64,000 nt of DNA from Allobosea lathyri. Its GTDB lineage: Bacteria; Pseudomonadota; Alphaproteobacteria; Rhizobiales; Beijerinckiaceae. Each line of letters opens with the position of its first letter. The stretch's first letter is position 1. The notes beneath the pieces are model-generated. The model ran no database searches. It saw only the letters and a list, made by a program, of their open reading frames with translations, and was not told the origin of the DNA. Shown one piece after another: positions 54,526 through 63,835 of the stretch. A program made the position numbers and the translations under genes. The stretch covers positions 496,001-560,000 of the forward strand of contig NZ_FNUY01000001.1 in assembly GCF_900108245.1 (NCBI RefSeq), written 5' to 3'.

Positions 54526-55677
54526 GTGAACCTGACGCCGAAGGAGATGCTCGCCAAGCTGGTTTCGTTCAACACGGAATCACAACGCAGCAATCTCGAA
54601 CTGATCGATTTCTGCCGTGACTATCTCTCCAGCCACGGCGTCGAGAGCACGCTCGTACCCAGCCCCGACGGCCAGAAGGCCAATCTCTACGCGACCATCG
54701 GCCCGAAAGTGGACGGCGGCGTCGTACTGTCTGGTCATACCGATGTCGTGCCGGTGGCGGGCCAGGACTGGACCTCCGACCCCTGGACCCTGACCGAGCG
54801 CGATGGCAAACTTTACGGGCGCGGCGCCTGCGACATGAAGGGGTTCGACGCCATCGCGCTCGCGCTCGTGCCGGAGATGGTCAAGGCGCCGCTGAAGCGG
54901 CCGGTCCATATCGCGCTGTCCTATGACGAGGAGGTCGGCTGCATCGGCGCCGCCATCATGGCCAAGGCGATGACGGCGGCCGGGCTGAAGCCTGCGGCGG
55001 TGATCGTCGGCGAGCCCTCGATGATGCAGGTGGTCACCGGCCACAAGGGCGGCACGCGGCTGAAGACGACGGTGCGCGGCCATGCGGTTCATTCCAGCCG
55101 CGTCGACATCGGCGTGCCCGCCGTGATGATCGCCGGGCAGCTGATCGCCTGGAGCGCAGAGACGATGGCGCAGAACAAGGCCCGGGCGCGCAACGACAAC
55201 GGCTTCGAGCCGCCATACACGACACTGCATGTCGGCACGGTCCAGGGCGGCACGGCGGTCAACATCACGGCCGAACTCTGCAGCTTCGCGCATGAGGTCC
55301 GCGTCGTTCCCGGCGACGAGGGCACCGATTATGTCGGGCTCTACAAGGCGCGGGTGGCGGAGCTTGAGGCGCAGATGAAGGCGATTGCGCCTGACAGCGG
55401 CATCAAGGTCGAAATCACGTCCATGACGCCGCCGCTCGCGCCGGAGGTCGATGGCGAGGCCGAGCGGCTGTCGCGCCGCCTCACCGGCGATAATGGCAGC
55501 CATGTCGTCGCCTACGGCACCGAGGGCGGACTCTTTCAGGGCGAAGGCTGGTCCACCGTCGTCTGCGGCCCCGGCGACATCGCCCAGGCTCATCAGCCTG
55601 ACGAGTTCATTACCGTAGCCCAGCTCGACGCCGGCACCGCCTTCGTGCGCGGGCTCATCGCCGAGCTGTCGCGTTGA
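54526..55677 (+). CDS. argE: Acetylornithine deacetylase (ArgE-type M20 peptidase)
   Basis: A 383-residue protein starting at GTG with TTTGGAGAA upstream; an ATG at 54451 lacks a site and adds unconserved residues. Motifs: LSGHTDVVPVAGQDW, YGRGACDMKGFDAI (metal Asp), SYDEEVGCIGA and GTEGGLFQGEGW. Members of this group remove acetyl from N-acetylornithine. Its position just upstream of a peptide-type ABC operon leaves a catabolic N-acyl amino acid role possible. Confidence 0.87.
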   Translation: MNLTPKEMLAKLVSFNTESQRSNLELIDFCRDYLSSHGVESTLVPSPDGQKANLYATIGPKVDGGVVLSGHTDVVPVAGQDWTSDPWTLTERDGKLYGRGACDMKGFDAIALALVPEMVKAPLKRPVHIALSYDEEVGCIGAAIMAKAMTAAGLKPAAVIVGEPSMMQVVTGHKGGTRLKTTVRGHAVHSSRVDIGVPAVMIAGQLIAWSAETMAQNKARARNDNGFEPPYTTLHVGTVQGGTAVNITAELCSFAHEVRVVPGDEGTDYVGLYKARVAELEAQMKAIAPDSGIKVEITSMTPPLAPEVDGEAERLSRRLTGDNGSHVVAYGTEGGLFQGEGWSTVVCGPGDIAQAHQPDEFITVAQLDAGTAFVRGLIAELSR

Positions 55678-55869
55678 GGCGCGTGCGGGCCACGAGAGAC
55701 CGAATTTCGGAAATTAGTTCAATCTGGAACGGTTGCGGCGGAACTGACTGGACGCCACCGTTAAAGCGTCTCTAATCTGCCGTCTGCGGTGATCGCGCGC
55801 CAACGCATGTGTGCGATTGCCTGACCGCTCCGGGGAGGAGTGGGCTTAACAGCTTGGGAGCAGCCGAAC

Positions 55870-57456
55870 ATGTCGTTCAAGACCACTTGCCTTGCCGCGG
55901 TCGCGGCCTTGGCGCTCATGTGCGGCAGCGTACAGGCGCAGACCCTGCGCTACGCCAACCAGGGCGAGTTGAAGTCCCTCGACCCCTATACCGTCAACGA
56001 AACCACCACCAACGCCCATCTCGGTCATCCCTATGAAGGGCTGACCGCGCGCGGCAGGGACCTCAAGATCGAGCCGGCTCTGGCCGAGAAGTGGGAGATT
56101 TCTCCGGACGGCCTGAAATGGCGGCTCTTCCTGCGCAAGAACGTCAAGTTCCATGACGGCTCGGATTTCACGGCCGATGACGTGCTGTTCTCGGCCGACC
56201 GTGTCCGCGCGCCCGGCTCCAATTTCACGACCCGCATCCCGACCGATGCCAAATTCGTCAAGGTCGACGATTACACGGTCGACGTCGTCCTGACCTCGCC
56301 GAACCCGATCCTGAACGCCCAATGGGACACCTGGTACATCATGTCCAGGAAGTGGGCGGAAGCTAACAATGCCGTCGCCCCGACGCCTGCGGCGGCAACC
56401 TCGCCCAGCTTCGCCTCGCTCAACGCCAACGGCACCGGCCCCTTCAAGATCGAGAGCCATCAGCCCGGCGTGAAGACCGTGTTCAAGGTCAACGAGAACT
56501 GGTGGAAGAAGCCCGAGCACAACATCAAGGAAATCATCTTCACCCCGATCGCCTCGGACGCGACGCGTGTCGCGGCCCTGCTGTCGGGTGAGGTCGATGT
56601 CATCGAGCCCGTTCCGATCCAGGACATCCAGCGTGTCAACGGCGCCGGCAACGCCCAGGTACTGACCGGGCCCGAGCTGCGCACCATCTTCCTCGGCATG
56701 GACCAGACCCGCGACGAGCTGCTCGAATCCAGCGTCAAGGGCAAGAATCCGTTCAAGGATATCAAGGTCCGCAAGGCCTTCTATCAGGCGATCGACATCG
56801 AGACGATCAAGAGCCGCGTCATGCGCAATCTCTCGACGCCATCCGCCTTGATGATCGCGCCGGAGCTGTTCCCGCAGACCGATTTCCCGCGGCCGAAATT
56901 CGACGTCAACGAATCCAAGAAGCTGCTCACTGAGGCCGGCTATCCCAACGGTTTCGAGATCGGCATGGACTGCCCCAACGACCGCTATGTGAATGATGGC
57001 ACGATCTGCCAGGCCGTGGTCGGCATGCTCGCGCGCGCCGGCATCAAGGTGAACCTCAACGCCCAGCCCAAGGGCCAGTTCTTCGCGAAGGTGCTGAAGT
57101 CCGGCGGCTACAAGACCTCGTTCTATCTGCTCGGCTGGACGCCCGGCACCTTCGACAGCCACAACGTGCTCAACGATATCCTGGGTTGCCGCGACGTCGC
57201 CGGCTCATCGCGCGGCGAATCCAACCTCGGCAACTACTGCAACAAGCAGCTCGATGCGCTCAGCGACAAGGTTCTCGTCGAAAGCGACACGGCCAAGCGC
57301 GATGCCATGATCAAGGAAGCCTACAAGCTCGCCTATGACGAGTTCGGCTACATTCCGCTGCACCAGCAGGCGCTGGCCTGGGGCGTGTCGAAGAAGGTCA
57401 AGCTGACCCAGCGCGCCGATAATTCGGTGCTGCTCTACTACGCGACCAAGGAGTGA
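55870..57456 (+). CDS. Oligopeptide-type ABC transporter substrate-binding protein (SBP_bac_5)
   Basis: A 528-residue periplasmic protein from the ATG at 55870, with signal peptide 1-24 (cut after GSVQA). LRYANQGELKSLDPYTVNE, LRKNVKFHDGSDFTADDV and DIKVRKAFYQAIDIETI are family 5 landmarks. Two internal cysteine pairs occur in the C-terminal half (MDCPND, GTICQ; ILGCRD, GNYCNK), which may form disulfides. It is only distantly similar to the binding protein at 42107. Followed by a type B repeat, then permeases. Confidence 0.9.
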   Translation: MSFKTTCLAAVAALALMCGSVQAQTLRYANQGELKSLDPYTVNETTTNAHLGHPYEGLTARGRDLKIEPALAEKWEISPDGLKWRLFLRKNVKFHDGSDFTADDVLFSADRVRAPGSNFTTRIPTDAKFVKVDDYTVDVVLTSPNPILNAQWDTWYIMSRKWAEANNAVAPTPAAATSPSFASLNANGTGPFKIESHQPGVKTVFKVNENWWKKPEHNIKEIIFTPIASDATRVAALLSGEVDVIEPVPIQDIQRVNGAGNAQVLTGPELRTIFLGMDQTRDELLESSVKGKNPFKDIKVRKAFYQAIDIETIKSRVMRNLSTPSALMIAPELFPQTDFPRPKFDVNESKKLLTEAGYPNGFEIGMDCPNDRYVNDGTICQAVVGMLARAGIKVNLNAQPKGQFFAKVLKSGGYKTSFYLLGWTPGTFDSHNVLNDILGCRDVAGSSRGESNLGNYCNKQLDALSDKVLVESDTAKRDAMIKEAYKLAYDEFGYIPLHQQALAWGVSKKVKLTQRADNSVLLYYATKE

Positions 57457-57495
57457 GCAGGAGACGTCGGGTCGCATAGGGCGGCTGAACTACAC

Positions 57496-57582
57496 CGTCA
57501 TTGCGAGCGTAGCGAAGCAATCCAGGGGACGTAGATCTCTGCCGCTCTGGATTGCTTCGTCGCTCCGCTCCTCGCAATGACG
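57496..57582. repeat. Palindromic repeat, type B, second copy
   Basis: Left arm CGTCATTGCGAGCGTAGCGA with AGCAATCCAG, right arm CTGGATTGCTTCGTCGCTCC with CTCGCAATGACG. Lies between the binding-protein and first permease genes, so it may stabilise the binding-protein message. Confidence 0.9.
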
Positions 57583-57607
57583 GGGAGCAGGTTCCTGCAA
57601 GGCTCCC

Positions 57608-58588
57608 ATGCTCGCTTTCATCCTGCGCCGGTTGTTCCAGTCGCTCATCGTCATGCTGAGCGTGGCGCTGATCGCCTTCGCCATGTTCCGCTTCGTCGGC
57701 GACCCGGTGAATCAGATCGTCAGCCTCGATACGCCAGCCGAGCAGGTCCGGCAGATCCGGCAGTCGCTTGGTCTCGACGATCCCTTCCTCGTCCAGTTCG
57801 CCCGCTACATCTACAACGCCGCGCGGCTCGAATTCGGCGTGTCCTACCAGTTCCGCCTGCCGGTGATCTCGCTGCTGGGCGAGCGCGCCCCGGCGACGCT
57901 GGAGCTCGCCTTCTGCTCGGCCCTGTTCTCGCTGCTCGTCGGCATTCCCATGGGGGTCTACACGGCGCTGAATCGGGACAGCTGGCTGGCAAAGCTGTTC
58001 CAGGCGATCTCGCTCATCGGCATCAGCCTGCCGACCTTTCTGATCGGCATCCTGCTGATCTACCTGTTCTCGGTCACGCTGGGCTGGTTGCCCTCTTTCG
58101 GGCGCGGCGATGTCGTCAAGATCGGCTCCTGGTGGACGACCGGGCTGCTCACCGTCTCCGGTCTGAAGGCGCTGATCCTGCCCTCGATCACGCTCGGCCT
58201 GTTCCAGATGACGCTGATCATGCGGCTCGTGCGGGCCGAGATGCTGGAGGTGCTGCGCGCCGACTACATCAAATTCGCCCGCGCCCGGGGGCTGACGACA
58301 CGCGCGGTCCATTTTGGCCACGCGCTGAAGAACACGCTGGTACCGGTCATCACCATCGCGGGCCTCCAGCTCGGCTCGATCATTGCTTTCGCCATCATCA
58401 CCGAGACGGTGTTCCAATGGCCGGGCATGGGGCAGCTGTTCCTGCGCTCGGTCCAGAACGTCGATATCCCGATCATGGCGGCTTACCTGATGCTGATTTC
58501 CTTCCTGTTCGTCAGCATCAACCTCATGGTCGATCTGCTCTACGCCATGGTCGATCCGCGCCTGCGCGCGACGGTCGGCGCACATTGA
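57608..58588 (+). CDS. Oligopeptide-type ABC transporter permease (DppB-like)
   Basis: A 326-residue membrane protein starting MLAFILRRLFQSLIVMLSV. RFVGDPVNQIVSLDTPAEQV and the coupling loop YIKFARARGLTTRAVHFGHAL are DppB marks. Six helices. The second permease is at 58752 after a type C repeat. Confidence 0.92.
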   Translation: MLAFILRRLFQSLIVMLSVALIAFAMFRFVGDPVNQIVSLDTPAEQVRQIRQSLGLDDPFLVQFARYIYNAARLEFGVSYQFRLPVISLLGERAPATLELAFCSALFSLLVGIPMGVYTALNRDSWLAKLFQAISLIGISLPTFLIGILLIYLFSVTLGWLPSFGRGDVVKIGSWWTTGLLTVSGLKALILPSITLGLFQMTLIMRLVRAEMLEVLRADYIKFARARGLTTRAVHFGHALKNTLVPVITIAGLQLGSIIAFAIITETVFQWPGMGQLFLRSVQNVDIPIMAAYLMLISFLFVSINLMVDLLYAMVDPRLRATVGAH

Positions 58589-58633
58589 ACGGGGAGGGGA
58601 TAATGGCTGGCTCAACCCTCGCAGCACGTGCCC

Positions 58634-58726
58634 CGTCATGGTCGGGCTTGTCCCGACTATCCACGTCTTCGTCGATTGAGGGCGGTGTTCAAGACGTGGA
58701 TGCTCGGCACAAGGCCGAGCATGACG
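58634..58726. repeat. Palindromic repeat, type C, second full copy
   Basis: Left arm CGTCATGGTCGGGCTTGTCC with ATCCACGTCTT, right arm AGACGTGGATGCTCGGCACA with CGAGCATGACGG. Same family as 5072-5164, here between two permease genes. Confidence 0.88.
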
Positions 58727-58751
58727 GCGTGGGCTCTCGCGGAGTGACGTC

Positions 58752-59690
58752 ATGAGCCTTACGACGCCTCCGGTCGCCGCCTCCCGCTGGGCTCGCTTCC
58801 GTGACAGCGACATCCTGGCGAGCTTCCTCAAATCCAAGGTGACGATGGCCGCAGCCTTCGTCGTGCTCATGCTGTTTGTCGGAGCCGCCTTTTCGCCCTG
58901 GCTTGCGCCGACCAACCCCTTCGATCCCGCAAGCGTGTTCCTCTCGGATTCGATGATTCCGCCCGCATGGCAGGATGGCGGCGATCCGCGCTTCATCCTG
59001 GGCACGGACGATCAGGGGCGCGACCTCTATTCGGCGATCCTCTACGGCATGCGCGTCTCGCTTATCGTCGGCGGGCTGGGTTGCCTGCTTGCGGCGGTCA
59101 TCGGTATCACGCTGGGCCTGCTCGCCGGATATCTCGGCGGCCGGGTCGATTCCATCATCATGCGCATCGCCGATGTGCAGCTCACCTTCCCGGCTATCCT
59201 GATCGCGCTGCTGATCGACGGCGTCGTGCGCGGCCTCTTCAAGAACGCCTCGCGCGAGGATACGGCGATCTATGTGCTGGTCGTGTCGATCGGCCTGTCC
59301 TTCTGGGTGCAATATGCCCGCACCATCCGGGGCTCGACGCTGGTCGAGCGCAACAAGGACTATGTCATGGCGGCCCGTCTCGTCGGCCTGCCCGCACCGT
59401 TGATCATGCTGCGCCACGTCCTGCCCAACGTCATCGGGCCCGTCCTGGTCATCCTGACGATCAATCTCGGCCTCGCGGTCATCACCGAGGCGACGCTGTC
59501 CTTCCTCGGCGTCGGCCTGCCGCCGACGCAGCCATCGCTGGGCACGCTGATCTCGATCGGCAACCGTTACCTTTTCTCCGGCGATTGGTGGATCGTCGCC
59601 TTTCCGGGCGTGACGCTGGCGGCGCTCGTGCTGGCGGTGAACCTGCTCGGAGACTGGCTGCGCGACGCGCTCAATCCGAGGCTGAGGTGA
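58752..59690 (+). CDS. Oligopeptide-type ABC transporter permease (DppC-like)
   Basis: A 312-residue permease: LGTDDQGRDLYSAILYGM, QLTFPAILIALLIDG and the coupling loop YVMAARLVGLPAPLIMLRHV. GCGGAG lies seven bases before the ATG. Six helices. Confidence 0.92.
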   Translation: MSLTTPPVAASRWARFRDSDILASFLKSKVTMAAAFVVLMLFVGAAFSPWLAPTNPFDPASVFLSDSMIPPAWQDGGDPRFILGTDDQGRDLYSAILYGMRVSLIVGGLGCLLAAVIGITLGLLAGYLGGRVDSIIMRIADVQLTFPAILIALLIDGVVRGLFKNASREDTAIYVLVVSIGLSFWVQYARTIRGSTLVERNKDYVMAARLVGLPAPLIMLRHVLPNVIGPVLVILTINLGLAVITEATLSFLGVGLPPTQPSLGTLISIGNRYLFSGDWWIVAFPGVTLAALVLAVNLLGDWLRDALNPRLR

Positions 59691-59711
59691 CAGGAATGCG
59701 ATATCCTCAGA

Positions 59712-59800
59712 CGTCATTGCGAGCGCAGCGAAGCAATCCAGAAGGACGTAGCGCTCTGCCGCTTCTGGATTGCTTCGTCGCTACGCTCCTCGCAATGACG
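59712..59800. repeat. Palindromic repeat, type B, third copy
   Basis: Left arm CGTCATTGCGAGCGCAGCGA, right arm CTTCTGGATTGCTTCGTCGC then CGCAATGACG. The bases right after it (GGGGAGG, 59800-59806) form the ribosome site of the ATPase gene at 59814. Confidence 0.9.
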
Positions 59801-59813
59801 GGGAGGCGCTGAC

Positions 59814-60830
59814 GTGACCGGTCAATCCAGTTCCGTCCCCGTCCTCTCGGTCCGCGATCTCACTGTCGAATTCGTCACCCGGCGCGCGACCCTGCGCGCG
59901 CTCGACGCGATCTCCTTCGACATCGCGCGCGGCGAGGTCCTCGGCGTGGTCGGTGAGTCCGGCGCCGGAAAGTCCGTGACCGGCTCGGCCATCATCGGCC
60001 TGATCGATCCACCCGGCCGCATTGCCGGCGGCGAGGTCGTGCTCTCGGGCGAGCGGATCGACAACCTGCCGCCCGAGGCGATGCGCAGGATCCGCGGCAA
60101 ACGCATCGGCATGATCTTTCAGGACCCGCTGACCAGCCTGAACCCGCTTTACCGGGTGGGCGAGCAACTGGTCGAGACGATCCGGACCCATACCGATCTC
60201 AACGCGGCCGATGCCCGCAAGCGTGCCATCGCATTGCTCGACGAGGTCGGCATATCCGCGCCCGAGCGCCGCATCGACGGTTATCCGCACGAGTTCTCCG
60301 GCGGCATGCGCCAGCGCGTGGTGATCGCGCTCGCGCTCTGCGCCGAGCCGGAATTCATCATCGCCGACGAGCCTACAACCGCGCTCGACGTCTCCGTGCA
60401 GGCGCAGATCATTACCCTGATCAAGCGCCTGTGCTCGGAGCGCGGCACGTCGGTGATGCTGGTCACTCACGATATGGGCGTCATCGCCGAGACGGCCGAC
60501 CGGGTCGCGGTGATGTATGCCGGCCGCATCGCCGAGATCGGTCCCGTCCGTGACGTGGTCAAGCAGCCGCTGCACCCCTACGCAAAGGGGCTGATGGGGG
60601 CGATCCCCTCTCTCGAGGGCGATGCCGAGCGGCTGGTGCAGATTCCCGGCTCCATGCCGCGCCTGTCGGCTATCCCGAGCGGCTGCGCCTTCAACCCGCG
60701 CTGTTCGCGGGTCTTCGCGCGCTGCCATGTGGAGCGGCCCGAGCTGATCCAGGTGGGTGATCGCAAGGTCGCCTGCCACCTCTACGACATGCCGGAATCC
60801 TTGCGCGGCAAGGCGGAGATCGCAGCGTGA
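59814..60830 (+). CDS. Oligopeptide-type ABC transporter ATP-binding protein (DppD-like)
   Basis: A 338-residue ATPase starting at GTG. Walker [10 protein letters not shown]-loop [11 protein letters not shown], signature FSGGMRQR, Walker B FIIADEP, switch THDMGVI. The C-terminal oligopeptide tail is complete, including the cysteine cluster [15 protein letters not shown] that in this family can hold a metal or Fe-S centre. Stop overlaps the next gene (GTGA). Confidence 0.93.
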   Translation: MTGQSSSVPVLSVRDLTVEFVTRRATLRALDAISFDIARGEVLGVVGESGAGKSVTGSAIIGLIDPPGRIAGGEVVLSGERIDNLPPEAMRRIRGKRIGMIFQDPLTSLNPLYRVGEQLVETIRTHTDLNAADARKRAIALLDEVGISAPERRIDGYPHEFSGGMRQRVVIALALCAEPEFIIADEPTTALDVSVQAQIITLIKRLCSERGTSVMLVTHDMGVIAETADRVAVMYAGRIAEIGPVRDVVKQPLHPYAKGLMGAIPSLEGDAERLVQIPGSMPRLSAIPSGCAFNPRCSRVFARCHVERPELIQVGDRKVACHLYDMPESLRGKAEIAA

Positions 60831-61837
60831 GCCAATCTTCGACGCAAAATCCCGGCTTCGTCCAGGTCCGCGATCTCAGGCGCGATTTCGACGTTTCCAA
60901 ACCCTGGCTCAACCGCGTGCTCGAACGCGCGCCGAGGCAATATCTCAAGGCCGTCGACGGCGTCTCCTTCGATATTCGCAAGGGCGAGACCTTCGCGCTC
61001 GTCGGCGAATCGGGCTCCGGCAAGTCGACGGTCGCGCGCATGGTCGTGGGACTTCTGCCGCCGTCGGGCGGCACGGTTTCGATCGCCGGGATCTCGATGA
61101 CCGAGCAGCGCGCCTCGCAGGAGCGCCAGCGCCTGCGCCGACGCATCCAGATGATCTTTCAGGACCCCTATGCCAGCCTCAATCCGCGCTGGCGTGTCGG
61201 GCGGATCATCGCCGAGCCGATCCGCGCCTTCGACATCATTCAGGGCGAGGCCGATATCACCGCGCGCGTCGGAGAGCTGCTCACGCTGGTCGGCCTGCAT
61301 CCCGATGACGGCAAGAAGTTTCCGCACGAATTCTCCGGCGGGCAGCGCCAGCGTATCGCGATCGCCCGCGCGCTTGCCTCCAATGCCGAGTTCATCGTCT
61401 GCGACGAGCCGACTTCGGCGCTGGATGTCTCCGTGCAGGCCCAGATCCTCAACCTGATGCGCGATCTTCAGGAGAAGTTCGGGCTGACCTATCTGTTCAT
61501 CTCGCACAATCTCGCGGTGGTCAGGCACATGGCAACGCGTATCGGCGTGATGTATCTCGGCCGTCTCGTCGAGGTGTCCGAGGGCAAGCAGCTCTTCTTC
61601 GTGCCGCGCCACCCCTATACGCGCATGCTGTTGGATGCGGTGCCGGACATCGCCATGGTCGGCAAGTCGCGCGAGGGCGTGAAGGGCGAGATTCCCAACC
61701 CGATCAGCCCGCCTTCCGGCTGTACCTTCCATCCGCGCTGCCCGCTGGTCTTCGACCGCTGCCGGATTGAAAATCCGCCGGTGATCGACGGCGTCGCCTG
61801 CCATGCGGTGAATGAGGGGCGCGTCGCGGCGGCGTGA
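60827..61837 (+). CDS. Oligopeptide-type ABC transporter ATP-binding protein (DppF-like)
   Basis: A 336-residue ATPase starting at GTG inside the stop of the previous gene. Walker A GESGSGKST, Q-loop IFQDPYASLNP, signature FSGGQRQR, Walker B FIVCDEP, switch SHNLAVV, and the full tail CTFHPRCPLVFDRCR. Last gene of the 55870-61837 transporter operon, which encodes all five subunits. Confidence 0.93.
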   Translation: MSQSSTQNPGFVQVRDLRRDFDVSKPWLNRVLERAPRQYLKAVDGVSFDIRKGETFALVGESGSGKSTVARMVVGLLPPSGGTVSIAGISMTEQRASQERQRLRRRIQMIFQDPYASLNPRWRVGRIIAEPIRAFDIIQGEADITARVGELLTLVGLHPDDGKKFPHEFSGGQRQRIAIARALASNAEFIVCDEPTSALDVSVQAQILNLMRDLQEKFGLTYLFISHNLAVVRHMATRIGVMYLGRLVEVSEGKQLFFVPRHPYTRMLLDAVPDIAMVGKSREGVKGEIPNPISPPSGCTFHPRCPLVFDRCRIENPPVIDGVACHAVNEGRVAAA

Positions 61838-61859
61838 GCCGTCGCGCAAGACCGCGCCT

Positions 61860-63122
61860 TCAGTCGGCAGTTCCGCTGTGGTTGCCGGCCTTGGGCCGCC
61901 CGCCGCCGGCGGGCTTGAGCGACAGGGGCGCGATCGGACGGTCCGTGCGGTATTGGCCGCGCGCGATCGCGCCGAACAGCAGGACGACAGTGGTCAATGT
62001 CATCAGCCACCATGGCTGCAATGTCGCAAAGCCCAGCGCGCTCAGCGCGAAGGCCGTCGTGAAGGCCGCGATGCCGCCGGCGGCCAGCGCCACCGGCATG
62101 CGTCCCGCAGCGCGGATCGCGAAATAGAGGCAGGTCGAAGCGGCCGCCGCGCCGACGATGCCGAGCTCGTACCAGGTCTCGAAGAGCAGCGTCGTCGGTG
62201 TTGTCGGCGGCAGGCTGCCGGTCAGCCGCCCGCGCAATACGGTGTCGAGGCCATGCCCGGTTATCAGCTGGATCGGCTCCCGGCTGACCACATCGGCCCA
62301 GACGGCAAGCGACTGCGCAAAATCGCCTGTATTCTCCGGGAAGCGAGAGACGATCGGGATCAGCAGGAACGGCAGGATCGGCGCGACCAGCATCAGCCCG
62401 GCAATGATGGTCGCTACGATCCTGGCAGCGATGTCACGATTGGCGCTGACGGCGCCGAAGGCGACGGCGCCGCAGATCATGGCGACGGCTTCGCCATCCT
62501 CGAAACGCGTCAGCGCGAGCAGGCCGACCACGAGCGCCAGCCCGAGCGCGCTCAGCCCCCTGTCGCGTGACAAGAGCCAGGCCAGTGCGGGCCAGGCCAT
62601 GATCAGGACGACGCTGATGCCGCGCTCGACGCTGCCGGCCTCGGCTTCGGCATGCCGCAGCGCGGCAACCACGATCAGTGCGAGCGCGAAGATGCCGGCA
62701 ATGCCGGTGCCCAGCGCTGCGAGATTGAGGTTGGCGGCGCGCATGCGTTCGGGCAGGGCGGCGATGCCGCTAAAGCCGAGCACTGCGGCGAGCAGCAGGT
62801 TCCCGGCCTTTTCGCTGGCCGAGGATGTGAAGGGGCTCCAGACCAGCGACAGCATGGCCCAGCCCACCAGCCCGGTCAGGATCAGTGCGGGCAGGCTCAG
62901 AAAGGTTCGCTTCAAAGCGCCGACGAGCCGGCCGGGATCTTCGATCAGCGCCGAAATGATCAGGAGGACGACGCCGATCGGCGTCAGCACGACGGCGGCG
63001 CGGCGCGAGACCATCGACGCGATCGGCAAGGCGAGTGCGAGCGTGCCGAAGCCGATACGGCGCAGCAGCAGGGCCGCATCAGCGGCGGGGTCGAGCGGGG
63101 CCTGGGCGTTCTGGCGGATCAT
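61860..63122 (-). CDS. O-antigen ligase-like polytopic membrane protein
   Basis: About 420 residues from ATG 63122 (GTG at 63137 is an alternative; ribosome site weak either way). Ten or more membrane helices. A large central loop holds DVVSREPIQLITGHGLDTVL and TTLLFETWYELG, resembling the periplasmic loop of Wzy/WaaL O-antigen polymerase-ligase proteins, where an Arg and a His act. It could ligate or polymerise surface polysaccharide. The C-terminal 30 residues are hydrophilic. No glycan genes adjoin it. Confidence 0.7.
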   Translation of the reverse strand: MIRQNAQAPLDPAADAALLLRRIGFGTLALALPIASMVSRRAAVVLTPIGVVLLIISALIEDPGRLVGALKRTFLSLPALILTGLVGWAMLSLVWSPFTSSASEKAGNLLLAAVLGFSGIAALPERMRAANLNLAALGTGIAGIFALALIVVAALRHAEAEAGSVERGISVVLIMAWPALAWLLSRDRGLSALGLALVVGLLALTRFEDGEAVAMICGAVAFGAVSANRDIAARIVATIIAGLMLVAPILPFLLIPIVSRFPENTGDFAQSLAVWADVVSREPIQLITGHGLDTVLRGRLTGSLPPTTPTTLLFETWYELGIVGAAAASTCLYFAIRAAGRMPVALAAGGIAAFTTAFALSALGFATLQPWWLMTLTTVVLLFGAIARGQYRTDRPIAPLSLKPAGGGRPKAGNHSGTAD

Positions 63123-63314
63123 CTGGTCAAGCTGCACAACAGGCCCCGTCCGGAAAAAGCGCCGGGCATCAGCCTGCCCGCACCCTAGCGGGCGTATGCC
63201 GACGCGACTGTAGGTGCGGCGCAACACTGTGCCGGCATCTCATTGGCATCGCCGCGCCCGGCTGCGCCGGAAAGCGCTCTGGCCGCGTCGACGCATTCAT
63301 GGGATGAGAGAGCC

Positions 63315-63830
63315 ATGACGACGCTGGCCGCGATCCCCTATCTGCCCGGTTTTCAGATCGACGACTTCATGGCTGGCCTGGCTTCGCGCCTCAAGCTGCG
63401 TGGGCTCCGGCTGGGTGGCGTCGTCCAGCGCAATGACGACGATTGCGGCGAAGGCTGCCTCTCGATGGCGCTGGAGGATCTGGCCAGCGGCGCACGCTTT
63501 CCGATCAGCCAGGATCTTGGCCCCGGCGCCGATGGCTGCCGGCTGGATGCGGCAGGCCTTGCCGCTGCGGGCGGGGCGCTGGCGACGGCGCTCGCCGGCG
63601 AGGCCGATCTGATCATCGTCAACAAGTTCGGCCGCCAGGAGATGCTGGGGCAGGGGCTGCGGCAGGAGATCGCGGCCACTCTGCTGGCTGGCCTGCCTTT
63701 GCTCATCGCTGTCCGCAGGGACTTCCTGCCGGCGTGGCGGGAGTTCGCCGGCGAGGACTGGACCGAACTGCCGCCGGAACCCGCCGCGATCGAGGCCTGG
63801 GCGCTGGCGCGGTTGCCTCTATCGGCCTGA
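63315..63830 (+). CDS. DUF2478 family protein
   Basis: A 171-residue protein starting MTTLAAIPYLPGFQIDDFMA. Visible blocks are LRGLRLGGVVQRNDD, LEDLASGARFPISQDLGPG and DLIIVNKFGRQEMLGQGLRQEI. The last, with a nucleotide-binding-like NKFG, is the DUF2478 hallmark. In other genomes DUF2478 genes often lie beside molybdenum transport or storage genes; none is seen here. Function unknown. ATG has GAGAGA upstream. Confidence 0.75.
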   Translation: MTTLAAIPYLPGFQIDDFMAGLASRLKLRGLRLGGVVQRNDDDCGEGCLSMALEDLASGARFPISQDLGPGADGCRLDAAGLAAAGGALATALAGEADLIIVNKFGRQEMLGQGLRQEIAATLLAGLPLLIAVRRDFLPAWREFAGEDWTELPPEPAAIEAWALARLPLSA

Positions 63831-63835
63831 CCGCC

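Noticed and set aside
55737-55765. GGAAC followed by CGTT upstream of the binding-protein gene at 55870
   Set aside because: Spacer is again 14 bases; a nearby second GGAAC gives no correct spacing.
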